Shown here: positions 5,302 to 9,484 of the stretch, piece after piece
How positions within the stretch are numbered: position 1 is the stretch's first letter
How the letters are laid out: the number at the start of each line of letters is the position of its first letter
Source: Gammaproteobacteria bacterium
GTDB lineage: Bacteria; Pseudomonadota; Gammaproteobacteria; GRL18
Length of the DNA: 9,484 nt
Assembly (NCBI GenBank): GCA_023144715.1
Contig: JAGLFC010000037.1
Coordinates: 1-9,484 of the forward strand
Direction of reading: 5' to 3'
The notes under the pieces: model-generated
Database searches by the model: none
What the model saw: the letters and a program-made list of their open reading frames with translations, nothing else
What the model was told of the DNA's origin: nothing
Translations under genes and position numbers: made by a program

Positions 5302-8300
5302 ATGCACTTTTTATCATCATCATTGGACTCGGTACAGCCTTTCTCCTAGGTTTATTGGGTAATACTCGTCGTAATATTGCTTATGTATTCATGCTCTTTG
5401 CTTTGACGGCTATGGCATGGATTGCCCATAGTTGGTTGTGGATCTTTACTATTGATGCTCATAGTCGTGTCGATATGTTTACCGCAGGAACAGCACCCCC
5501 TTTTGCCATCAATTTACGAGTGGGCATTGTGGAGACAGTGTTGGTGCTTTTGGTGATTATGTCAGGCTTATTATCCGCTGTTTATATGAAAGATGCTTTG
5601 CTTCGATTAGGCTATAAGTCAATGTCGGTCTTACTGGTTTTTGTGATGGCATTATGTGGCATTATTTTAACGCGTGATGTGTTTAACCTCTTTGTCTTTT
5701 TTGAGTTAGCCGTGATTGCCACCGCAGGTCTATTATTATTATCCGATGATAAACGTGCCTTAGCCGCTGGTTTTAAATATCTGATCATTTCACAGTTAGT
5801 GTCCATGTTTTTATTATTAGGCATTATCTTTGCCTATCATGCCACAGGTACACTCAATATTGATGGTATGGCAGAACAATCCCCTGAAATGCTCAAAGGT
5901 ATCGGCTCATTAGCCTTCTTTTTTATGTTTATGGCCATTTTAACTGAGGCAAAACCATTTCCAGCCAATGGTTGGGCGTTGGATATTTATGAATCGGCTC
6001 ACCCTGGATTTTCAGCTATGTTTTCGGCAGGGATGGCAGGAGCAGCCTCTGTTTATGCCGTTGATAAATTATTATTGATAGGTGGACAAGAATGGTTGCC
6101 TGTCGTAACCGTCATTGGTTTGTTAAGTTTTGTGGCGGCCAACCTTTTAGCCTTAGTACAAACGAATGATCGCCGTACTTTAGGTTATTCTTCGATTGGA
6201 CAAGTGGGTTTAATTCTAGCCGTTATGGGTCAGCAAGATATTTTAGGGGAACATTATCTCTTTATTGCAGGCGGTATTTTACTGTCTCATGCGGTTGCTA
6301 AAGCAGGTTTGTATTGGATTTCTGGACTGATTCAGAAACGCCAATTAACAGACTGGAGTGTTTTACGTGGGCAACCCTTGCTTATTTTTGCATTTGTTAG
6401 TTTTATTGGTATGCTCAGTGGCTTACCGCCATTCCCTAGTTTTTATGCCAAATGGGATTTAGTCATGATGTTGGCTTCCGTGGATCGCTTATGGATTTTA
6501 GGCTTTATTCTCTTGGGATCATTATTAGAAGCCAGTTATTTATTTCGTTGGTTTGGTTATATTTTAAAAAGAGATATTATTAAAGAAGATGCCCAGCATT
6601 TATCTTTAGCCTCTTATAAACTGATTGTTATTTTTATTGCCGTGGTCATCGCTTGGGGATTGGCTTATTTATGGGGAGAACTGTCCAGTTATAATAACTT
6701 ATTATTAGCCATTCCTATATTATTTGCGTTGAGTTTTTTATTATTGGATTTTTTACCGACGTGGATAAAAAATACCCTCGCTATTGCGGGTATGGTGGCG
6801 TATTTTTTTATCGCTTATCCCAGTTATAATCCTTTAGAATTAATTTATGCCATTATTTTTCTACTCGGTGGTGCAGTCATTTTATTGGCCAGTTATTATG
6901 AAAAAGGACGACGAGTGGGCTTTTATCCCTCTGCGATGCTGATGTTTGCAGGTTTGACACTGTTAGTCATGGCTGAAAATTCATTCCAATTCTTTGCGGC
7001 TTGGGAATTTTTAACCATTGGATCGTATTTTTTGATCTTGCGAGGGAAATATTCAGAACCTCATGCCTTATTATATCTTATCTTTTCTTTGGCAGGGGCT
7101 TATCTGATTTTATCAGGCTTTGCCTTGGCGGCTCAGGGCATGATTCCCTTTAGTTTAGAATCACTCAGTCAGGTGGCACAACCGATTGCACCGTGGGTAT
7201 TCTTATTATTAGCCATTGGCTTTATGACCAAAACCGCGGTGATTGGTTTACATATTTGGTTACCTGGTGCTCATGCTGAAGCTGAAACCGATGTATCACC
7301 CATGGTCTCAGGTATTCTCCTCAAGGCAGGTTTATTTGGTTTAATGATCTTATTAATGAATATGGGCAAGCAACAACTTTATGGCGTTGAATTAACCTAT
7401 ATTATGCTGTGGTTAGGTGCATTATCCGCATTTTTGGGTAATTTAATGGCCGTTTTTCAAGAGGATGCAAAACGTCTACTGGCGTATTCTTCTATTGGTC
7501 AAATGGGTTATGCCTTATTTGGTTTGGCACTCATGAATCAACTCGGTTGGTTAATGGCGTTGATGTTTGTTATTAACCATTATATTTATAAATCCATGCT
7601 CTTTTTATCGGTGGGTGGCGTTGCTAAACGCACAGGTACTCGACAAATGTATCAAATGGGTGGCTTAATTGCCATGATGCCTTTGTCTTTTATTGCAGTT
7701 TTGATTGGTATTATTGCTGTATCAGGTGTACCACCGCTGTCAGGTTTTGGTGGTCGTTGGATTTTTTATAATGCCATTATGGCTTCTGAATACCGTCTGC
7801 CAATGATGCTGATCTTTATTTCTGGACCGATTGCCTTTTTATATTTGTTTCGTTTGATTCATACCATTTTCTTGGGACAACTCAAAGATGAGCATCGCAA
7901 AATAAAAGAAGCCCCTTTTTGGATTATTTTACCCCAGATGATTTATGTCACGGCTCTATTAGCATTTGCAGTCGTACCAGGTATGGCATTGCATCGTGTG
8001 GATAATTATCTTAATCCTTTCTTTGCAGGGCAGGGACTCAATTGGGATGGTTGGACGATTACCAGTAATTATGGGTATTGGAGTCCTGTTCCCATTATGA
8101 TTGTGATTGCGGTTATTTTTGCGACCTTATTTATGTGGCTATTATTTGTCAATCGTAAAGCTCAGAAAGTGAAACAGTTTAATATTGTTTATTCAGCAGA
8201 ACGCCCTTATCGACCCGAAACCACGCATTTTGCATGGAACTTTTTTGCCCCTTATCGCAAAGCAATGGGCTTTTTAATTCAGCCCTTTGTGACACGTTTT

Positions 8301-8435
8301 TGGGAAACGTTTGCGGATTTATTACATACATTAGCCGATATTGTACGCCGTTTTTATACGGGTAATGGACAAACGTATGCTGTGCAATTATTAGCTTTTA
8401 TCATCGTTATTTATCTTTTCAAAGTGGGGTATTAA
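5295..8435 (+). CDS. Double-module NuoL/M/MrpD-type ion-translocating subunit (H and H' fused)
   Basis: This 1046-residue polytopic protein contains two complete proton-antiporter modules in tandem, each of the NuoL/NuoM/MrpD type. They join near residue 462. Module 1 (1-462) has the TM5 acid Glu137 in VFFELAV, the TM9-like RRTLGYSSIGQ (293-303), His332 and Lys336, and a broken-helix TM12 motif SFYAKWDLV with Lys386. Its TM7/TM8 region is unusual, with TEAKPFPANGW (217-227) and no TM8 lysine. Module 2 (463-1046) looks canonical: Glu571 in AAWEF, Lys646 with LHIWLPGAH (652-660), Lys677 in ILLKAG, LLAYSSIGQ (728-736), His762 and Lys766, and Arg821 at the TM12 site. The C-terminus has an amphipathic stretch (about 955-1025) and a final helix (1027-1043). 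Archaeal Mbx/Mbs encode two such subunits as separate genes. The ATG at 5295 has GGAG at 5286-5289 and overlaps mnhC by 7 bases. Whether it moves H+ or Na+ is not visible. Confidence 0.9.
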   Translation: MVNALFIIIIGLGTAFLLGLLGNTRRNIAYVFMLFALTAMAWIAHSWLWIFTIDAHSRVDMFTAGTAPPFAINLRVGIVETVLVLLVIMSGLLSAVYMKDALLRLGYKSMSVLLVFVMALCGIILTRDVFNLFVFFELAVIATAGLLLLSDDKRALAAGFKYLIISQLVSMFLLLGIIFAYHATGTLNIDGMAEQSPEMLKGIGSLAFFFMFMAILTEAKPFPANGWALDIYESAHPGFSAMFSAGMAGAASVYAVDKLLLIGGQEWLPVVTVIGLLSFVAANLLALVQTNDRRTLGYSSIGQVGLILAVMGQQDILGEHYLFIAGGILLSHAVAKAGLYWISGLIQKRQLTDWSVLRGQPLLIFAFVSFIGMLSGLPPFPSFYAKWDLVMMLASVDRLWILGFILLGSLLEASYLFRWFGYILKRDIIKEDAQHLSLASYKLIVIFIAVVIAWGLAYLWGELSSYNNLLLAIPILFALSFLLLDFLPTWIKNTLAIAGMVAYFFIAYPSYNPLELIYAIIFLLGGAVILLASYYEKGRRVGFYPSAMLMFAGLTLLVMAENSFQFFAAWEFLTIGSYFLILRGKYSEPHALLYLIFSLAGAYLILSGFALAAQGMIPFSLESLSQVAQPIAPWVFLLLAIGFMTKTAVIGLHIWLPGAHAEAETDVSPMVSGILLKAGLFGLMILLMNMGKQQLYGVELTYIMLWLGALSAFLGNLMAVFQEDAKRLLAYSSIGQMGYALFGLALMNQLGWLMALMFVINHYIYKSMLFLSVGGVAKRTGTRQMYQMGGLIAMMPLSFIAVLIGIIAVSGVPPLSGFGGRWIFYNAIMASEYRLPMMLIFISGPIAFLYLFRLIHTIFLGQLKDEHRKIKEAPFWIILPQMIYVTALLAFAVVPGMALHRVDNYLNPFFAGQGLNWDGWTITSNYGYWSPVPIMIVIAVIFATLFMWLLFVNRKAQKVKQFNIVYSAERPYRPETTHFAWNFFAPYRKAMGFLIQPFVTRFWETFADLLHTLADIVRRFYTGNGQTYAVQLLAFIIVIYLFKVGY

Positions 8436-8438
8436 ATT

Positions 8439-9344
8439 ATGCAGTTTGAATGGATACAAATTCCGTATGCACTTTTAAATCTCTTTATTATTATTAATTT
8501 TGGTTTATTAATGAATGCCTTTGTGGCAAAAATTGGTGCGAGGGTAGGGCGGCGACATGGTATTCCTATTTATCAAAATTATTTGGATTTAATTAAAAAC
8601 TATGGGTTAAGAAGTTCTATTACTCATGGTGTGATGTTTTATCTAGGGCCTGTGTTTCGTTTATCAGGGGGTGTGGGTTTATTGTTATTTGTGCCGACGA
8701 TTTATGGATCAGATATGTTTTCTAACTTTTCTTTTTCGGGTGATTTGATACTGGCACTTTATTTTATCTTTTTCGGTACATTAGGTATGGCATTAGGGGC
8801 AGCTGAAAGTGGTCATCCACATGCAGCCATGGGTGTGTCTCGTGGTTTATCTCAGGTAACAATGGCAGAATTGCCTCTGGCATTGGCTGTGTTTTCGATT
8901 GCCCTACAATATCAAACTTTATCCGTGACTGAAATTGTCGCCGCACAGCAGGGTGGCTTTCTTAATTGGACATTGTTTACTAATCCCTTAGCGGTAGCAG
9001 CAGCGATGTTGTCATTTTTAGGTTCAGTCATGCGTCCACCCTTTGATGTGGTACTTGCTCCTCAAGAAATTCCTATTGGTCCTCCGACAGAATATCATTC
9101 TTCTTATTTAGCTTTAATGCAGACCAATAGAGTGATCTATCCTATTGCCAAAATGGTTATTTTTATGAGCCTATTTTTTGGTGGTGCAACAAGCTGGCCT
9201 GTATTTTTTCTTAAAATATTTTTGATTTATATGTTTGCGGTCTTTATTGGCGTTGTTTTTCCTCGTTTTCGTGTTGAACAATCCATTCGCTGGTTTTTAA
9301 TTTGGGCAGTACCACTGGGGATTCTCTCCGTGCTTTTGGTTTAA
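8439..9344 (+). CDS. NuoH / HycD / MbhM-like membrane subunit (complex I subunit 1 family)
   Basis: This 301-residue protein with about eight hydrophobic helices belongs to the NuoH family, which anchors the peripheral electron-transfer arm to the ion pumps. It is closer to the hydrogenase-related forms (MbhM, HycD, EchB) than to NuoH of complex I. The cytoplasmic loop ARVGRRHGIPIYQNYLDLIK (34-53) is the family's arginine-rich quinone-site or docking loop, without the complex I wording. Conserved acids are Glu123 (AAESG), Glu144 (MAELP), and Glu210 and Glu218 in PFDVVLAPQEIP and PPTEYHSSY (201-223). It starts 3 bases after the antiporter gene with a modest GTGGGG (8424-8429). Its presence separates this operon from simple Mrp antiporters and predicts NuoB/C/D/I-like genes downstream. 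Confidence 0.9.
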   Translation: MQFEWIQIPYALLNLFIIINFGLLMNAFVAKIGARVGRRHGIPIYQNYLDLIKNYGLRSSITHGVMFYLGPVFRLSGGVGLLLFVPTIYGSDMFSNFSFSGDLILALYFIFFGTLGMALGAAESGHPHAAMGVSRGLSQVTMAELPLALAVFSIALQYQTLSVTEIVAAQQGGFLNWTLFTNPLAVAAAMLSFLGSVMRPPFDVVLAPQEIPIGPPTEYHSSYLALMQTNRVIYPIAKMVIFMSLFFGGATSWPVFFLKIFLIYMFAVFIGVVFPRFRVEQSIRWFLIWAVPLGILSVLLV

Positions 9345-9354
9345 GGCTTTTAAA

Positions 9355-9376
9355 ATTAAAGAAAGATTAAAGAAAG
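9355..9376. repeat. Tandem 11-bp repeat in the leader of the last gene
   Basis: ATTAAAGAAAG occurs twice back to back (9355-9365 and 9366-9376) in the 45-base gap between the NuoH-like gene and the next start. The copies are identical. The gap is purine-rich and holds no terminator-like hairpin, so transcription probably continues through it. Confidence 0.8.
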
Positions 9377-9389
9377 AGAGTTAGAAAGA

Positions 9390-9484
9390 ATGAAAGAAGA
9401 ATTAAAAAAACGCATTATTAAAGGCCCAGATGGTGTTGAGTTTGAAGTTGAGCCATTACATGATTATTATTGTGAAGCACCCCC
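9390..9484 (+). CDS. Start of next operon gene, cut off by window end; identity unknown
   Basis: An open frame runs from ATG 9390 to the end of the window: 31 full codons plus two bases, with no stop. The peptide begins MKEELKKRIIKGPDGVEF, continues with an acidic stretch and contains a cysteine near its visible end (DYYCEAP, 25-31). It is hydrophilic with no membrane helix, so it looks like a soluble protein. The candidate ribosome site GAGAG (9376-9380) is nine bases upstream and weaker than those earlier in the operon. By analogy with mbx/mbs gene order, a NuoB-like iron-sulfur subunit (MbxJ) is expected here, but the visible residues show no NuoB motif. It could be an N-terminal extension of that subunit or an additional gene. 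Only partial coding is claimed. Confidence 0.6.
   Translation, partial: MKEELKKRIIKGPDGVEFEVEPLHDYYCEAP

Noticed and set aside
8439..9344. Part of a normal nuo (complex I) operon
   Set aside because: NuoH in complex I operons sits between nuoG and nuoI. Here it follows Mrp-type subunits, and its loop and acid motifs resemble hydrogenase-related MbhM/HycD forms.

Overview
The window reads as a stretch of chromosome from an AT-rich gammaproteobacterium. TrmD, ribosomal protein L19, the YajQ-family protein and a DsbC-type disulfide isomerase all look most like gammaproteobacterial versions, and trmD followed by rplS is the usual end of the rpsP-rimM-trmD-rplS operon. The genus cannot be told from this sequence. 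A low-GC sulfur oxidiser or relative would fit, but that is a guess.

Left part (1-1168): the 3' part of trmD, whose first dozen or so codons lie outside the window, then rplS, closed by a very clear rho-independent terminator. Middle part (1169-2726): a 236-base spacer without a recognisable gene, then yajQ and dsbC, 14 bases apart and co-oriented, ending in a longer, imperfect terminator-like hairpin. A regulatory spacer follows (about 2727-2890). It holds a perfect 15-bp AT-rich inverted repeat just upstream of a consensus TATAAT box.

Right part (2891-9484, running off the end): one tightly packed operon of membrane proteins. In order it encodes MnhE, MnhF, MnhG, a DUF4040/MbhD-like protein, an MbhE+MnhB protein, MnhC, a 1046-residue protein made of two fused NuoL/M/MrpD-type ion-pumping modules, a NuoH/MbhM-like subunit, and the first 31 complete codons of another gene. 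Neighbouring genes overlap by 1-8 bases or are 3 bases apart until the last junction. This is not a plain Mrp antiporter operon, because there is no full-length MrpA and a NuoH-type subunit follows. The order matches the archaeal mbx/mbs order (A B C D F G H H' M, then J K L N), that is, the Mrp-hydrogenase-related respiratory complexes that link Mrp-type ion pumping to a complex-I-like peripheral arm. The inferred machine is a membrane complex in which a NuoB/C/D/I-like arm, expected just downstream, drives H+ or Na+ movement through the Mrp-type subunits. The electron donor and acceptor cannot be read from this window.

The most notable features are the bacterial MBX/MBS-like operon itself, the single-chain fusion of its two antiporter modules, the unequal conservation of ion-path residues between those modules, and the palindromic promoter region in front of the operon.
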